Below are positions 1-10,643 of a stretch of DNA of 64,000 bases, piece after piece (positions within the stretch are counted from its first letter, which is position 1; the number at the start of each line of letters is the position of its first letter). The DNA comes from Kibdelosporangium persicum (GTDB lineage Bacteria; Actinomycetota; Actinomycetes; Mycobacteriales; Pseudonocardiaceae). The stretch is from contig NZ_JAAATY010000001.1 in the NCBI RefSeq assembly GCF_013280595.1, positions 127,986-191,985 of the forward strand, in the 5' to 3' direction. The position numbers and the translations under genes are program-made. The notes below the pieces were generated by a model. The model saw only the letters and a list, made by a program, of their open reading frames with translations, ran no database searches and had not been told where the DNA came from.

Positions 1-97
1 TGAGGCCGAGCAGTTCGTCGCAGCGCTTGTTCAAGTCCCCGACCGCGGTGTCCAGCGGACCGGACTGCCATTTGCGGACGTCTCCATACGCGACCAC
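1..97 (-). CDS. N-terminal fragment of a WXG/T7SS-associated protein (partial)
   Basis: Minus-strand frame that runs off the left edge; only about 32 codons are visible. The visible N-terminus, VVAYGDVRKWQSGPLDTAVG followed by DLNKRCDELLGL, has the WxxGPLDTA pattern seen at the start of actinobacterial alpha/beta hydrolases of the DUF1023 type, which carry a WXG100-like helical head. The GTG start lies 3 nt after the stop of the upstream EspC-like gene, so the two are almost certainly one transcript. The hydrolase part is outside the window, so the family assignment rests on the head alone. Confidence 0.55.
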   Translation of the reverse strand, partial: MVAYGDVRKWQSGPLDTAVGDLNKRCDELLGL

Positions 98-100
98 GGG

Positions 101-391
101 CTACCCCAGACCTTCGAAGTCGGCCTTGGCGGCCTGCTCGTTGGCGGCGTAGTGGTCCGCCGCCTTTGTCAGATTCTCGCTGTAGGCCTGCGCGTCCGAG
201 CTCCAGTTCTTCACCTGGCTGGTCCACGCCGTCGCGAGCGACGCCGCCGCCGGACCGGACCGGCTGCCCGGCATGGCCGGGCCGACGTCGTCGATCGCCG
301 CCCCCAACTGGACCTTGCCCGCCTGGGCGGCCGCGTCGGCCGCGGCCGACGATGCCTTCCTCAGCGAATCGATCACGACCTGGTAGCCCAC
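101..391 (-). CDS. EspC-like / WXG100-type small secreted protein
   Basis: A 96-residue alanine-rich helical protein with no signal peptide. It starts at a GTG (389-391) preceded by a strong AGGAGG. The length, the two predicted amphipathic helices separated by a Gly/Pro/Ser-rich turn (about residues 33-46) and the C-terminal pattern AADHYAANEQAAKADFEGLG resemble the ESX-1 EspC-like family (PF10824-type) often found upstream of WXG-headed hydrolases. The gene directly precedes such a partial gene, with 3 nt between them. Export by a type VII system is inferred; no ESX core component is in the window. A longer upstream reading frame on this strand crosses the riboswitch and cobN and was not used. 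Confidence 0.7.
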   Translation of the reverse strand: MGYQVVIDSLRKASSAAADAAAQAGKVQLGAAIDDVGPAMPGSRSGPAAASLATAWTSQVKNWSSDAQAYSENLTKAADHYAANEQAAKADFEGLG

Positions 392-467
392 GTATCGCCT
401 CCTGTTTCCGACGCGCAGGTGAGAGTGTCCCGAGCAGTGCCCGGTTCCGCCGGACGGAGTCCGTGAC

Positions 468-496
468 CTGACTGTGACATGTTCGTCAGGTAGGGT
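468..496 (+). promoter_or_regulatory. Candidate promoter of the cobN transcript
   Basis: CTGACT (468-473) and TAGGGT (491-496) are separated by 17 nt, a plausible housekeeping -35/-10 pair. The predicted start near 503 falls exactly at the 5' edge of the cobalamin riboswitch. Support is by sequence match and position only. Confidence 0.45.
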
Positions 497-502
497 CGGC
501 GG

Positions 503-640
503 CAACGACGAAGCAGTGAGGAAGCCGGTGTGAATCCGGCGCGGTCCCGCCACTGTCACCGGGCCCGGACAAGGGGCCCGGGAGCCAGACACTCGCGCTT
601 CGCCGCATACCTGCGTCCCGGGGCGAGGACCTCGGGGGAC
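503..640 (+). promoter_or_regulatory. Cobalamin (B12) riboswitch
   Basis: The leader of cobN carries the conserved riboswitch core: GAAGCCGGTGTGAATCCGGC (521-540), then GCGGTCCCGCCACTGT (541-556) with the B12-box GCCACTG, then a GC-rich hairpin (GGGCCC arms around 561-582) and GAGCCAGACAC. This order is the hallmark of the adenosylcobalamin-sensing element. It ends just before the cobN start (645). The last part, including GAGGACCTCGGGGG close to the ribosome-binding site, probably acts as a translational switch: with cobalamin bound, cobN would be repressed. The exact 3' boundary and the mechanism are inferred. Confidence 0.93.
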
Positions 641-644
641 TGGA

Positions 645-3600
645 GTGAGCCGCGTGATCCTGCTGCTGTCGACGTCCGACACCGACCTGTTGTCCGCCAG
701 GGCCAGCGGCGCCGAGTTCCGTCTCGGCAACCCGGCCCGCCTCGGGGTCGACGATCTTCCCGCCCTGGTCGACGGCGTCGACCTGGTCGTGGTCCGCATC
801 CTCGGCGGCCGCCGGGCCTGGGAGGAAGGCCTGGACGCCCTGCTGGCCGGCCCACGGCCGGTGGTCGTGCTCGGCGGTGAGCAGGCGCCGGACGCCGAGC
901 TGATGGAGCTGTCCACGGTGCCCGGTGGTGTCTGCGCGGAAGCCCACGCCTACCTGGCCCACGGCGGCCCGGCCAACCTCACCGAGCTGTACAACTTCCT
1001 GTCCGACACCGTGTTGCTCACCGGTCTGGGCTTCACCCCGCCGGTCGAGGCACCGACGTGGGGCCTGCTCGAACGCGAGTCACGCGGGGAAGGCCCGGTT
1101 GTCGCGGTCCTGTACTACCGGGCGCACCACATGGCCGGGAACACGGCCTTCATCCACACCTTGTGTGACGCCATCGAGGCAGCGGGCGGGCAGGCGATGC
1201 CCGTGTTCTGCTCGTCGCTCAGGACAGCCGAACCCGCGCTGCTGGAGACGTTGGGCAAGGCGGACGCCCTTGTCGTGACCGTGCTCGCGGCCGGCGGAAC
1301 GAAACCCGCCACGGCCTCGGCCGGTGGGGACGACGAGGCGTGGGACGTCGGCGCGCTCGCGGCGCTGGACGTGCCCATCCTGCAAGGGCTTTGCCTCACC
1401 ACCAGCCGGGCCGCGTGGGACGAGAACGACGACGGCCTGTCCCCGCTGGACACCGCCACACAGGTCGCGATCCCGGAGTTCGACGGCCGGATCATCACCG
1501 TGCCGTTCTCCTTCAAGGAGATCGACGAGGACGGCCTGACCGTGTACGTCGCCGACGAGGAACGAGCGGCGCGTGTCGCGGGCATCGCCGTCCGGCACGC
1601 TTCACTGCGGCACATTCCACCGGCCGAGCGCCGGATCGTGGTGATGTTGTCGGCGTATCCGACGAAGCACTCCCGCATCGGCAACGCGGTCGGCCTGGAC
1701 ACCCCGGCGAGTGTCGTCCGGCTGCTGGCAGCGCTGAAAGAGCGCGGGTACGACGTCGGCGACCTGCCAGGTGTGGCGGCGCAGGACGGCGACGCGCTGA
1801 TCCACGCGTTGATCGCGGCCGGCGGGCAGGACGCGGACTGGCTGACCGAGGAGCAGCTGACCGGCAACCCGATCCGGATCTCGGCGGCGAAGTACCGCCG
1901 GTCCTACGAGAAACTGCCGCGGGACGCCCGGGAAGCGATCGAGCGGCACTGGGGCCCGGCGCCCGGCGAGCTGTTCGTCGACCGGTCGTCCGATCCGGAC
2001 GGTGAGATCGTGCTGGCGGCGTTGCGCGCCAACAACGTCGTCGTGATGGTCCAGCCGCCGCGCGGGTTCGGTGAGAACCCGATCGCGATCTACCACGACC
2101 CGGACCTGCCGCCGAGCCACCACTACCTGGCCGCGTACCGCTGGCTGGCCGAGGAGTTCGGCGCGCACGCGATGGTGCACGTGGGCAAGCACGGCAACCT
2201 GGAGTGGCTGCCGGGCAAGACCGTCGGCATGTCCGCCGGGTGCGGCCCGGACGCGGCACTCGGCGACATCCCGCTGATCTACCCGTTCCTGGTCAACGAC
2301 CCCGGCGAGGGCACGCAGGCGAAACGGCGTACCCATGCGACGTTGGTCGACCATCTCGTGCCGCCGATGTCGCGTGCCGACAGCTACGGCGACATCGCCC
2401 GGCTGGAGCAGTTGCTCGACGAGCACGCGAACATCGCCGCGATGGACCCGGCGAAGCTGCCCGCGATCCGTGCCCAGATCTGGACGCTGATCCAGGCCGC
2501 CAAGCTCGACCACGACCTCGGTCTGGCGGACCGGCCGCACGACGCCGAGTTCGACGACTTCCTGCTGCACGTCGACGGCTGGCTCTGCGAGGTCAAGGAC
2601 GTGCAGATCCGTGACGGCCTGCACGTGCTGGGTGTCGCGCCGGAGGGCGAGGCCCGCGTCAACCTGGTGCTGGCGATGCTTCAGGCCCGGCAGATGTGGG
2701 GCGGCCAGGCCGACGCCCTGCCCGGTCTGCGCGAGGCCCTCGGCTTGTCCGAAAAGGACTCCGACCGGACGGCGACGGACACCGTCGAAGCGACCGCACG
2801 GGCTTTGGTCGAGCGCATGGAGAACGCTTCATGGTCCGCTGACTCGGCGCCGTCCGTGGTGTCCGAAGTGCTCGGTCGCGCCGACGACACGGTGGAGAAG
2901 ATCCTGGTCTTCGCCGCCACCGAGGTCGTGCCCAGGCTCGCGAGGACGACAGATGAACTCGACCACGTGCTGCACGCCTTGGACGGCGGGTACATCCCGG
3001 CCGGCCCGAGCGGGTCCCCGTTGCGTGGCCTGATCAACGTGCTGCCCACCGGGCGGAACTTCTACTCGGTCGACCCGAAGGCCGTGCCGTCGCGGCTGGC
3101 GTGGGAGACCGGGCAGGCCATGGCCGACTCGCTGCTGGCCCGGTACCGCGACGAGACAGGGGAGTGGCCGCCGTCGGTCGGCCTGTCGGTGTGGGGCACC
3201 TCGGCCATGCGGACAGCGGGCGACGACATCGCCGAAGTCCTCGCGCTGCTGGGTGTGCGGCCGAAGTGGGACGACCAGTCCCGGCGGGTCAGCGGGCTCG
3301 AGGTCGTCTCGTTGGAGGAACTCGGCCGTCCGCGCATCGACGTGACCGTGCGCATCAGCGGCTTCTTCCGTGACGCGTTCCCGCACGTCGTGGCCTTGCT
3401 CGACGACGCGGTGAAGATGGTCGCGGCGCTCGACGAACCGTCGGACCAGAACTTCGTCCGCGCGCACGTGGAAGCCGACCGGCAGGAGCACGGGGACGAA
3501 CGGCGCGCCACCATGCGCATCTTCGGCTCCAAGCCGGGTGCTTACGGCGCGGGCATCCTGCCGTTGATCGACAGCCGCAACTGGCGCGACGACGCCGACC

Positions 3601-4241
3601 TGGCCGAGGTCTACGCGGTCTGGGGCGGTTACGCCTACGGCCGTGACCTCGACGGAGTCCAAGCGCGCCAGGACATGGAGACGTCGTACAAGCGGATCGC
3701 GGTGGCGGCGAAGAACATCGACACGCGCGAACACGACATCGCCGACTCGGACGACTACTTCCAGTACCACGGCGGCATGATCGCGACCGTCCGCGCGCTC
3801 ACCGGCAAGGCGCCCGCGGCCTACGTCGGCGACAGCACACGCCCGGACGCCGTGCGGACCCGGACGCTGAACGAGGAGACCACGCGGATTTTCCGTGCCC
3901 GCGTGGTGAACCCCCGGTGGCTCGCTGCCATGCGCAGGCACGGCTACAAGGGCGCGTTCGAACTCGCGGCCACTGTGGACTACCTGTTCGGCTACGACGC
4001 CACGACCGGAGTCGTCGCCGACTGGATGTACGAGCAGCTCGCCGCTTCGTACGTGCTCGACCCGGAGAACCAGAAGTTCCTGGCCGAAGCCAACCCGTGG
4101 GCGCTGCACGGCATCTCCGAGCGGCTGCTCGAAGCGGCCGACCGCGGCATGTGGGAGCACCCCGAGCAGAGCACCCTCGACGCCCTGCGCGCGGTCTACC
4201 TGAACACCGAAGGCGACCTGGAAGCCCAGTCCCCCTCGTGA
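645..4241 (+). CDS. cobN: Aerobic cobaltochelatase subunit CobN
   Basis: A 1198-residue protein, the usual size for the large subunit of the ATP-dependent cobaltochelatase. With CobS and CobT-type partners it inserts Co2+ into hydrogenobyrinate a,c-diamide in aerobic cobalamin synthesis. The CobN/BchH family core is clear: HVGKHGNLEWLPGKTVGMSA, then GDIPLIYPFLVNDPGEGTQA and KRRTHATLVDHLVPPMSRAD around residues 510-580, and the late family block with FGSKPGAYGAGILPLID and ETSYKRIAVAAKNIDTREHD. The GTG start at 645 follows GGGGGACTGGA. No other cob genes are nearby; the riboswitch upstream shows it is a B12-controlled unit of its own. The TGA stop is inside the palindromic repeat that follows. 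Confidence 0.95.
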   Translation: MSRVILLLSTSDTDLLSARASGAEFRLGNPARLGVDDLPALVDGVDLVVVRILGGRRAWEEGLDALLAGPRPVVVLGGEQAPDAELMELSTVPGGVCAEAHAYLAHGGPANLTELYNFLSDTVLLTGLGFTPPVEAPTWGLLERESRGEGPVVAVLYYRAHHMAGNTAFIHTLCDAIEAAGGQAMPVFCSSLRTAEPALLETLGKADALVVTVLAAGGTKPATASAGGDDEAWDVGALAALDVPILQGLCLTTSRAAWDENDDGLSPLDTATQVAIPEFDGRIITVPFSFKEIDEDGLTVYVADEERAARVAGIAVRHASLRHIPPAERRIVVMLSAYPTKHSRIGNAVGLDTPASVVRLLAALKERGYDVGDLPGVAAQDGDALIHALIAAGGQDADWLTEEQLTGNPIRISAAKYRRSYEKLPRDAREAIERHWGPAPGELFVDRSSDPDGEIVLAALRANNVVVMVQPPRGFGENPIAIYHDPDLPPSHHYLAAYRWLAEEFGAHAMVHVGKHGNLEWLPGKTVGMSAGCGPDAALGDIPLIYPFLVNDPGEGTQAKRRTHATLVDHLVPPMSRADSYGDIARLEQLLDEHANIAAMDPAKLPAIRAQIWTLIQAAKLDHDLGLADRPHDAEFDDFLLHVDGWLCEVKDVQIRDGLHVLGVAPEGEARVNLVLAMLQARQMWGGQADALPGLREALGLSEKDSDRTATDTVEATARALVERMENASWSADSAPSVVSEVLGRADDTVEKILVFAATEVVPRLARTTDELDHVLHALDGGYIPAGPSGSPLRGLINVLPTGRNFYSVDPKAVPSRLAWETGQAMADSLLARYRDETGEWPPSVGLSVWGTSAMRTAGDDIAEVLALLGVRPKWDDQSRRVSGLEVVSLEELGRPRIDVTVRISGFFRDAFPHVVALLDDAVKMVAALDEPSDQNFVRAHVEADRQEHGDERRATMRIFGSKPGAYGAGILPLIDSRNWRDDADLAEVYAVWGGYAYGRDLDGVQARQDMETSYKRIAVAAKNIDTREHDIADSDDYFQYHGGMIATVRALTGKAPAAYVGDSTRPDAVRTRTLNEETTRIFRARVVNPRWLAAMRRHGYKGAFELAATVDYLFGYDATTGVVADWMYEQLAASYVLDPENQKFLAEANPWALHGISERLLEAADRGMWEHPEQSTLDALRAVYLNTEGDLEAQSPS

Positions 4242-4282
4242 GTGTTTATCAGGGTTAGAACACCGATAAACACTCACGAGGG
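4233..4282. repeat. 50-bp palindromic intergenic repeat, copy 1
   Basis: Arms CCCTCGTGAGTGTTTATC (4233-4250) and GATAAACACTCACGAGGG (4265-4282) pair perfectly over 18 bp around a 14-nt centre containing TTAGAA. It lies between convergent cobN and gltD and supplies the cobN stop codon (TGA, 4239-4241). As RNA it would form a strong hairpin on either strand, so a bidirectional terminator role is likely. There is no U-tract. Five more copies follow in the window. Confidence 0.95.
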
Positions 4283-4286
4283 TTGG

Positions 4287-5738
4287 TCAGGCGATGGGGC
4301 GGTCCGTCGGGGCGATGGGGGCGGGCAGGACGTCGCGGCCCATCAGGTACGCGTCGACGCCGGCCGCCGCCGAGCGGCCTTCGGCGATGGCCCAGACGAT
4401 CAGGGACTGGCCACGGCCCATGTCGCCCGCGACGAAGACGCCATCGACGCTGGTGGCGAACGACTCGTCGCGGGCGACATTGCCCCGTGGGTCGTAGTCG
4501 ACCCCGAGCTCGTTGAGCAGGCCTTCCCGCTGCGGCCCGACGAACCCCATGGCCAGGGTGACCAGGCCGGCCGGGATCTCCCGCTCGCTGCCCTCGACGG
4601 GCACGAACCGGCCGCCGTCCAGCTTGACGTCGACCAGCCGCAACGCCCGCACGTTCCCCTCGGCGTCACCGAGGAACTCCGTTGTGGACACCGAGTAGAT
4701 CCGCTCGCCGCCCTCCTCGTGGGCCGAGGAGACGCGGTAGATCATCGGGTACGTCGGCCACGGATGCGCGTCGGAACGGACCTCCGGCGGACGCGGCATG
4801 ATCTCCAGCTGCGTCACCGAAGCGGCGCCTTGCCGGTGCGCCGTGCCGACGCAGTCAGCGCCGGTGTCACCGCCGCCGATCACCACGACGTGCTTGCCGG
4901 AAGCGCTGATCGGTGACGTGGCCAAATCGCCCCTGGCCACGCGGTTGGCCGGCGGCAGGTACTCCATGGCCTGGTACACGCCCTGCAACGAGCGGCCAGG
5001 GATCGGAAGGTCACGCCATGCCGTCGCGCCACCGGCCAGCACCACCGCGTCGAAGGACGTCCGCAGCTCGGTCACGGTGATGTCCACGCCGACGTTCACG
5101 TTCGCCCGGAACTCGGTGCCTTCGGCGCGCATCTGGTCCAGCCGCCGGTCCAGCCGCCACTTCTCCATCTTGAACTCGGGAATCCCGTACCGCAGCAGGC
5201 CACCGATCGCGTCGGCCCGCTCGAACACGGTCACCGAGTGACCCGCGCGGGTCAGCTGCTGCGCCGCCGCGAGCCCGGCCGGGCCGGAGCCGACGACCGC
5301 GACCTTCTTGCCGGTCAGCGTGACCGGCACCTGCGGAGTCACCCAGCCTTCGTCCCAGGCGCGGTCGATGATCGAGATCTCGACCCGTTTGATCGACACC
5401 GGGTCGCCGTTGATGCCGACCACGCACGCGGTCTCGCACGGCGCCGGGCACAACGTCCCGGTGAACTCCGGGAAGTTGTTGGTCGCGTGCAGCCGCTCGA
5501 TCGCCTCCCGCCAGTCGGTCTTCCAGACCAGGTTGTTCCACTCCGGGATCAGGTTGCCCAGCGGGCAGCCCTGGTGGCAGAACGGGATTCCGCAGTCCAT
5601 GCAGCGGCCGGCCTGCCGCTGCGTCCGCTCCGTCGCGAAGTCCTCGTAGACCTCGCGCCAGTCCCGCAGCCGCAGGAAGACCGGCCTGGTGGCGGCCGTC
5701 TCCCGGGGAGTGGTCATGAAACCCTTGGGGTCAGCCAT
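4287..5738 (-). CDS. gltD: Glutamate synthase (NADPH) small subunit
   Basis: A 483-residue beta subunit of glutamate synthase, which passes electrons from NADPH through FAD and iron-sulfur clusters to GltB. Visible features: an N-terminal cluster-binding region with [20 protein letters not shown] and [17 protein letters not shown], an FAD-binding [17 protein letters not shown], an NADPH-binding [16 protein letters not shown], and a C-terminal [19 protein letters not shown]. The ATG start lies inside the end of gltB (8-bp overlap), so translation is coupled. It is convergent with cobN, with the palindromic repeat between them. The length is normal for the family. Confidence 0.96.
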   Translation of the reverse strand: MADPKGFMTTPRETAATRPVFLRLRDWREVYEDFATERTQRQAGRCMDCGIPFCHQGCPLGNLIPEWNNLVWKTDWREAIERLHATNNFPEFTGTLCPAPCETACVVGINGDPVSIKRVEISIIDRAWDEGWVTPQVPVTLTGKKVAVVGSGPAGLAAAQQLTRAGHSVTVFERADAIGGLLRYGIPEFKMEKWRLDRRLDQMRAEGTEFRANVNVGVDITVTELRTSFDAVVLAGGATAWRDLPIPGRSLQGVYQAMEYLPPANRVARGDLATSPISASGKHVVVIGGGDTGADCVGTAHRQGAASVTQLEIMPRPPEVRSDAHPWPTYPMIYRVSSAHEEGGERIYSVSTTEFLGDAEGNVRALRLVDVKLDGGRFVPVEGSEREIPAGLVTLAMGFVGPQREGLLNELGVDYDPRGNVARDESFATSVDGVFVAGDMGRGQSLIVWAIAEGRSAAAGVDAYLMGRDVLPAPIAPTDRPIA

Positions 5739-8700
5739 GCGCGGCCTCCATGATCGCCTCGTTCACGTCACGGCCGTCCCGTTCGGCACGGGCCCGCGCG
5801 GCCAGGACACGCTTGTAGTCCTTCGGCATCACCTTGGTGAACCGGCCGGCGTCGAGGACGGCGTCCCAGTCCACGAGCAGGTCGTGCGCGACCACGGAAT
5901 CCGTCTCGGTCAGGTGCTTCTCGACGGTCAGCCGCAGGAACTCACGGTCGGCCTCGTCCAACGGGTCCAGGTCGACCATCTCGCTGTTCACCCGGTGGGT
6001 GGCCATGTCGAGCACGTACGCGATACCGCCGGACATGCCCGCCGCGAAGTTGCGGCCGGTCGGCCCGAGCACGACGACCCGGCCACCGGTCATGTACTCG
6101 CACCCGTGGTCGCCGACGCCTTCCACCACGGCCAGCGCACCGGAGTTGCGCACGCAGAAGCGCTCGCCGACCTTGCCGCGGATGAAGATCTCACCGCTTG
6201 TGGCGCCGTAGCAGATCACGTTGCCCGCGATGATGTTCTCCTCGGCCGCGAACGGCGCCGACGGATCGGGCCGCAGGGTGATCCGGCCGCCGGACAGCCC
6301 TTTCGCGACGTAGTCGTTCGCGTCACCGATCAGCCGCAGCGTCACGCCGTTCGGGATGAACGCGCCGAACGACTGGCCCGCCGTGCCGGTGAAGGTGATG
6401 TCGATGGTGTCGTCCGGGAGCCCGGCGCCACCCCAGATCCTGGTCACCTCCGAGCCGAGCATGGTGCCGACGGTCCGGTTGACGTTGCGGACCGGAAGTT
6501 CCAGCCGTACGCGGTCGCCCGAGGACAACGCGCCTTCGGCGAGCTGGATCAGCGTGTTGTCCAGTGCCTTCGCCAAGCCGTGGTCCTGCTCGACGATCTG
6601 GTGACGGGAGGCGCGCGGCGGCAGGTCGGGCACGTGGAAGATCGGTGACAGGTCCAGACCGGACGCCTTCCAGTGGTCGACGGCCTTGCGGGTGTCCAGC
6701 AGCTCGGCGTGCCCGATCGCCTCGGCCAGGGACCGGAAACCCAGCTGGGCCAGGTACTCGCGGACCTCCTGGGCGACGAACTCGAAGAAGTTCACCACGT
6801 ACTCGGCCTTGCCGCTGAACTTCTCCCGCAGCACCGGGTTCTGGGTGGCCACCCCGACCGGGCAGGTGTCCAGGTGACACACGCGCATCATGATGCAGCC
6901 CGACACCACCAGCGGTGCCGTGGCGAACCCGAACTCCTCCGCGCCCAGCAGCGCGGCGATGATCACGTCCCGGCCGGTCTTGAGCTGACCGTCGGTCTGC
7001 ACCACGATCCGGTCCCGCAACCTGTTGGCCAGCAGGGTCTGCTGGGTCTCGGCCAGGCCGAGCTCCCACGGCCCACCGGCGTGCTTGATCGACGACAGCG
7101 GAGAGGCGCCCGTGCCGCCGTCGTGCCCGGAGATCAGCACGACGTCCGCGTGCGCCTTGGACACCCCGGCCGCGACCGTGCCGACGCCGACCTCGGACAC
7201 CAGCTTGACGTGGATACGCGCCCGGGGGTTGGCGTTCTTCAGGTCGTGGATCAGCTGCGCCAGATCCTCGATCGAGTAGATGTCGTGGTGCGGCGGCGGG
7301 GAGATCAGCCCGACGCCCGGCGTGGAGTGCCGGGTGCGCGCGATCCACGGGTACACCTTGGTCCCCGGCAGCTGGCCGCCTTCGCCGGGTTTGGCGCCCT
7401 GGGCCATCTTGATCTGGATGTCGTCGGCGTTGACCAGGTACTCGCTCGTCACGCCGAACCGTCCACTCGCGACCTGCTTGATCGCCGAGCGGCGCAGGTC
7501 GCCGTTCTCGTCCGGGGTGAACCGGTCCGGGTCCTCGCCGCCCTCGCCGGTGTTCGACTTGCCGCCGATCCGGTTCATCGCGATCGCCAGGACCTCGTGC
7601 ATCTCCTGGGAGATCGAGCCGTACGAGATCGCGCCGGTGGCGAACCGCCTGACGATGTCGCCGACCGGCTCGACCTCTTCGATCGGCACCGGCGGCCGGT
7701 CGGTCTTGAAGTCGAACAGGCCGCGCAGGGTCAGCAGCCGCGTCGACTGCTCGTCGACGGCTTTGGTGTACTCCTTGAAGATCTCGTACCGGCCGCTGCG
7801 GGTGGAGTGCTGGAGTTTGAAGACGGTCTGCGGGTTGAACAGGTGCGCCTCGCCGTCGCGGCGCCACTGGTAGTCGCCGCCGGTCTCCAGTTCCCGGTGG
7901 CTCGGGCGCACGCCGTCGGGCGGGAACGCCCTGCGGTGCCGCTGCGCCACTTCCTCGGCCAGCACGTCGAACCCGACGCCGCCCAGCCGGGACGTGGTGC
8001 CCGTGAAGCAGCTGTCGATCACCTCGGCGCCCAGGCCGATCGCCTCGAAGATCTGCGCGCCGGTGTACGAGGCCACAGTGGACACGCCCATTTTGGACAT
8101 GGTCTTGCGGACGCCCTTGCCCAGCGCCTTGATCAGGTTGCGGGTGGCCTGCCCGGACGTCTCCGCGGGCGCCATCTCCTCGACGCTGGCCATCGCCAGG
8201 TAGGGGTTCACGGCAGCGGCGCCGTACCCGATCAGCAGCGCGATGTGGTGCACCTCGCGGGCGTCACCGGCCTCCACGATCAACCCGACCTGTGTACGGG
8301 TCTTCTCGCGGATCAGGTGGTGGTGCACCGCTCCGGTCAGCAGCAGCGACGGGATCGGGGCGTGCGTCTCGTCCACGCCACGGTCGGACAGGATGATCAG
8401 CCGGGCGCCGTCGGCGATCGCCGCCGAGACCTCGGCCCGGATCTCGTCCAGCCGCCGCTCCAGCGCCGCGCCGTCACCGGTCACGTCGAACAGGCCGCGC
8501 ACGGTGAACGTCTTGAAGCCAGGCAGGTCGCCGTCGTCGTTGATGTGCACGATCTTGGCGAGCTCGTCGTTGTCCAGCACAGGGAAGGACAACGAGATCC
8601 GGCGGCACGCGCTGGCCACCGTCGACAGCAGGTTCGGCTCCGCACCGACCGAAGTGTGCAGCGAGGTGACCAGTTCCTCGCGGATGGCGTCCAACGGCGG

Positions 8701-10245
8701 GTTGGTCACCTGGGCGAACAGTTGCGTGAAGTAGTCGAAGAGCTGCCGTGGCCGCTCGGACAACGGCGCCAGCGGCGAATCGTTGCCCATCGACCCGATC
8801 GGCTCCGCCCCGGTCGCGGCCATCGGACGCAGCAGGACGTTCAGCTCTTCCTCGGTGTACCCGAAGGCCTGCTGACGGCGCACCAGGGACGCGTGCGTCG
8901 GCACCTCCCGTTCACGCTGGGGCAGATCCGCCAACCGGATCACACCGGCGTGCAGCCATTCGCCGTACGGGTGCTCGGCCGCGAGCTCGCCCTTGATCTC
9001 GTCGTCGTCGATGATCCGGCCGGCCACGGTGTCCACCAGGAACATCCGGCCCGGCTCCAGCCTGCCCTTGCGGATCACGCTGGCCGGGTCGATCTCCAGC
9101 ACCCCGGCCTCACTGCCGAGCACGACCAGACCGTCCTCGGTGACCCAGTAGCGGGCTGGACGCAGACCATTGCGGTCGAGCACGGCACCGATCAGCGAGC
9201 CGTCGGTGAACGACACCAGCGCCGGCCCGTCCCACGGCTCCATCAGGTTCGAGTGGTACTCGTAGAAGGCGCGCCGCGCCGGATCCATCTCCTCGTGGTT
9301 CTCCCACGCCTCCGGGATCATCATCAGCACCGCGTGCGGCAGGCTGCGGCCCCCGAGGTGCAGCAGCTCCAGCACCTCGTCGAAGCTCGCGGAGTCGCTG
9401 GCGCCGCGGGTGATCACCGGCAGGATCCGCTCGATGTCGCCGGGGATCAGATCGCTGGACAGCATCGACTCGCGTGCGTCCATCCAGTTCCGGTTGCCGC
9501 GCAGCGTGTTGATCTCGCCGTTGTGGGCCACGTACCGGTACGGGTGGGCCAGCGGCCACGACGGGAACGTGTTGGTCGAGAACCGGGAGTGCACCAGGCC
9601 GATCGAGCTCGTCACCCGCTCGTCGGTGAGGTCGGGGAAGAACCGGTCGACCTGGGTCTCGGTGAGCATGCCCTTGTAGACGATCGTGCGCGAGGACAGG
9701 CTGGGGAAGTACACGTCCGTCGTGTGCTCGGCCCGCTTGCGGACGCAGAACGCCAGGCGCTCCAACGCCAGCTCGTCCTGCCCGGCAGTGTTCTCGGCGG
9801 CCAGGAAGACCTGGCTGAAGTAGGGCATGGTCGTGGCCGCGGTCGGGCCGACGTGGCCGGTGTCCACGGGCAGTTCCCGCCAGCCGAGCACCCGCATGCC
9901 CTCTTCGGCCGCGATCCGTTCGACCGTGCCGACGACCTCGGATCTCGTCGTGCTGTCGACCGGCAGGAAAGCCGTGCCGACAACGTATTCGCCCGCGGGC
10001 GGCAGAGCGAAGTCCACCACGGCGGCGAAGAACTCGTGCGGGACCTGGATGAGCAGCCCGGCGCCGTCGCCGGTGTCGGGTTCCGCACCCCGGGCACCGC
10101 GGTGCTCCAGATTTCGCAGTGCGATCAGGGCTTTGGCCACGATGTCGTGGTTCTTGCGGCCGGCGAGATCCGCGACGAACGAGACGCCACAGGCGTCGTG
10201 CTCGAACTGTTCGTCGTAAAGGCCCTCGGTCTGATGGCGGGTCAC
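5731..10245 (-). CDS. gltB: Glutamate synthase (NADPH) large subunit
   Basis: A 1504-residue alpha subunit that hydrolyses glutamine in its class II amidotransferase domain, channels ammonia and makes glutamate from 2-oxoglutarate on FMN. The N-terminal [10 protein letters not shown] carries the catalytic Cys exposed after propeptide removal. The central domain holds FMN-binding segments such as [20 protein letters not shown] and the 3Fe-4S motif in [20 protein letters not shown]. The C-terminal beta-helix (GXXG repeats such as [20 protein letters not shown]) is complete. A TTG start at 10266 is possible, but the GTG at 10245 is preferred because GGGAGGG sits 8 nt before it and inside the longer version. 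It forms an operon with gltD. Confidence 0.95.
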   Translation of the reverse strand: MTRHQTEGLYDEQFEHDACGVSFVADLAGRKNHDIVAKALIALRNLEHRGARGAEPDTGDGAGLLIQVPHEFFAAVVDFALPPAGEYVVGTAFLPVDSTTRSEVVGTVERIAAEEGMRVLGWRELPVDTGHVGPTAATTMPYFSQVFLAAENTAGQDELALERLAFCVRKRAEHTTDVYFPSLSSRTIVYKGMLTETQVDRFFPDLTDERVTSSIGLVHSRFSTNTFPSWPLAHPYRYVAHNGEINTLRGNRNWMDARESMLSSDLIPGDIERILPVITRGASDSASFDEVLELLHLGGRSLPHAVLMMIPEAWENHEEMDPARRAFYEYHSNLMEPWDGPALVSFTDGSLIGAVLDRNGLRPARYWVTEDGLVVLGSEAGVLEIDPASVIRKGRLEPGRMFLVDTVAGRIIDDDEIKGELAAEHPYGEWLHAGVIRLADLPQREREVPTHASLVRRQQAFGYTEEELNVLLRPMAATGAEPIGSMGNDSPLAPLSERPRQLFDYFTQLFAQVTNPPLDAIREELVTSLHTSVGAEPNLLSTVASACRRISLSFPVLDNDELAKIVHINDDGDLPGFKTFTVRGLFDVTGDGAALERRLDEIRAEVSAAIADGARLIILSDRGVDETHAPIPSLLLTGAVHHHLIREKTRTQVGLIVEAGDAREVHHIALLIGYGAAAVNPYLAMASVEEMAPAETSGQATRNLIKALGKGVRKTMSKMGVSTVASYTGAQIFEAIGLGAEVIDSCFTGTTSRLGGVGFDVLAEEVAQRHRRAFPPDGVRPSHRELETGGDYQWRRDGEAHLFNPQTVFKLQHSTRSGRYEIFKEYTKAVDEQSTRLLTLRGLFDFKTDRPPVPIEEVEPVGDIVRRFATGAISYGSISQEMHEVLAIAMNRIGGKSNTGEGGEDPDRFTPDENGDLRRSAIKQVASGRFGVTSEYLVNADDIQIKMAQGAKPGEGGQLPGTKVYPWIARTRHSTPGVGLISPPPHHDIYSIEDLAQLIHDLKNANPRARIHVKLVSEVGVGTVAAGVSKAHADVVLISGHDGGTGASPLSSIKHAGGPWELGLAETQQTLLANRLRDRIVVQTDGQLKTGRDVIIAALLGAEEFGFATAPLVVSGCIMMRVCHLDTCPVGVATQNPVLREKFSGKAEYVVNFFEFVAQEVREYLAQLGFRSLAEAIGHAELLDTRKAVDHWKASGLDLSPIFHVPDLPPRASRHQIVEQDHGLAKALDNTLIQLAEGALSSGDRVRLELPVRNVNRTVGTMLGSEVTRIWGGAGLPDDTIDITFTGTAGQSFGAFIPNGVTLRLIGDANDYVAKGLSGGRITLRPDPSAPFAAEENIIAGNVICYGATSGEIFIRGKVGERFCVRNSGALAVVEGVGDHGCEYMTGGRVVVLGPTGRNFAAGMSGGIAYVLDMATHRVNSEMVDLDPLDEADREFLRLTVEKHLTETDSVVAHDLLVDWDAVLDAGRFTKVMPKDYKRVLAARARAERDGRDVNEAIMEAAHG

Positions 10246-10605
10246 AGCAGCGGCCCTCCCAGGCAACTAAAGGGGCTGGTGCCGCACGTCGTTGTGCGAG
10301 ATTGCTGCGGCGGTTCCCGGATGGCGGGACAGCAGGCAGCGCAGGGCAAGCTCCCCGGGATCTCCGGGTGTCTCGTGACAGTAATGTGAACACACGGTTA
10401 TACCTGATGTCACGTGGTAAATCCCACGCGGCCGTTGACAGTTCCCGGCAGGCGGTGCTCAACTGCGGCATTCCATAATGTGGACAGCCTGTCGGCGTGG
10501 GGCTCTGTCCGGCGTTCTGTCCTGTTCCAGGCGTGGCCCATCCGGTGCTGCTGGGTTAGCATCCGCGTCATCCCCCAACTCGGTGGGACCTTGTGCGGCG
10601 CGTGA
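10246..10605. other. Divergent intergenic region between gltB and the GH78 gene
   Basis: About 360 bp with no convincing gene. It is noticeably richer in A/T around 10380-10440. A TATAAC hexamer on the minus strand (10397-10402) could be a gltB -10 box, but no good -35 box sits at the right distance. TTGACA (10435-10440) and CATAAT near 10476 on the plus strand are too far apart to form one promoter. No riboswitch or attenuator fold was recognised. Confidence 0.5.
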
Positions 10606-10619
10606 TTGAAACGTTTCAA
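10606..10619. promoter_or_regulatory. LacI/GalR-type operator upstream of the GH78 gene
   Basis: TTGAAACGTTTCAA is a perfect 14-bp palindrome with the central CG of LacI/GalR-family operators. It lies 25 nt before the ATG of the rhamnosidase gene, where a repressor would block transcription. The regulator is not encoded in the window. Sugar-responsive induction is an inference from the operator class. Confidence 0.75.
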
Positions 10620-10643
10620 CAACACCCAACGGAGGGTGCAGCG

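Noticed and set aside
6673..10389. A very long open frame on the plus strand opposite gltB
   Set aside because: It is a high-GC antisense shadow of a well-conserved gene; the composition (Arg, Gly, Val, His rich) has no domain.
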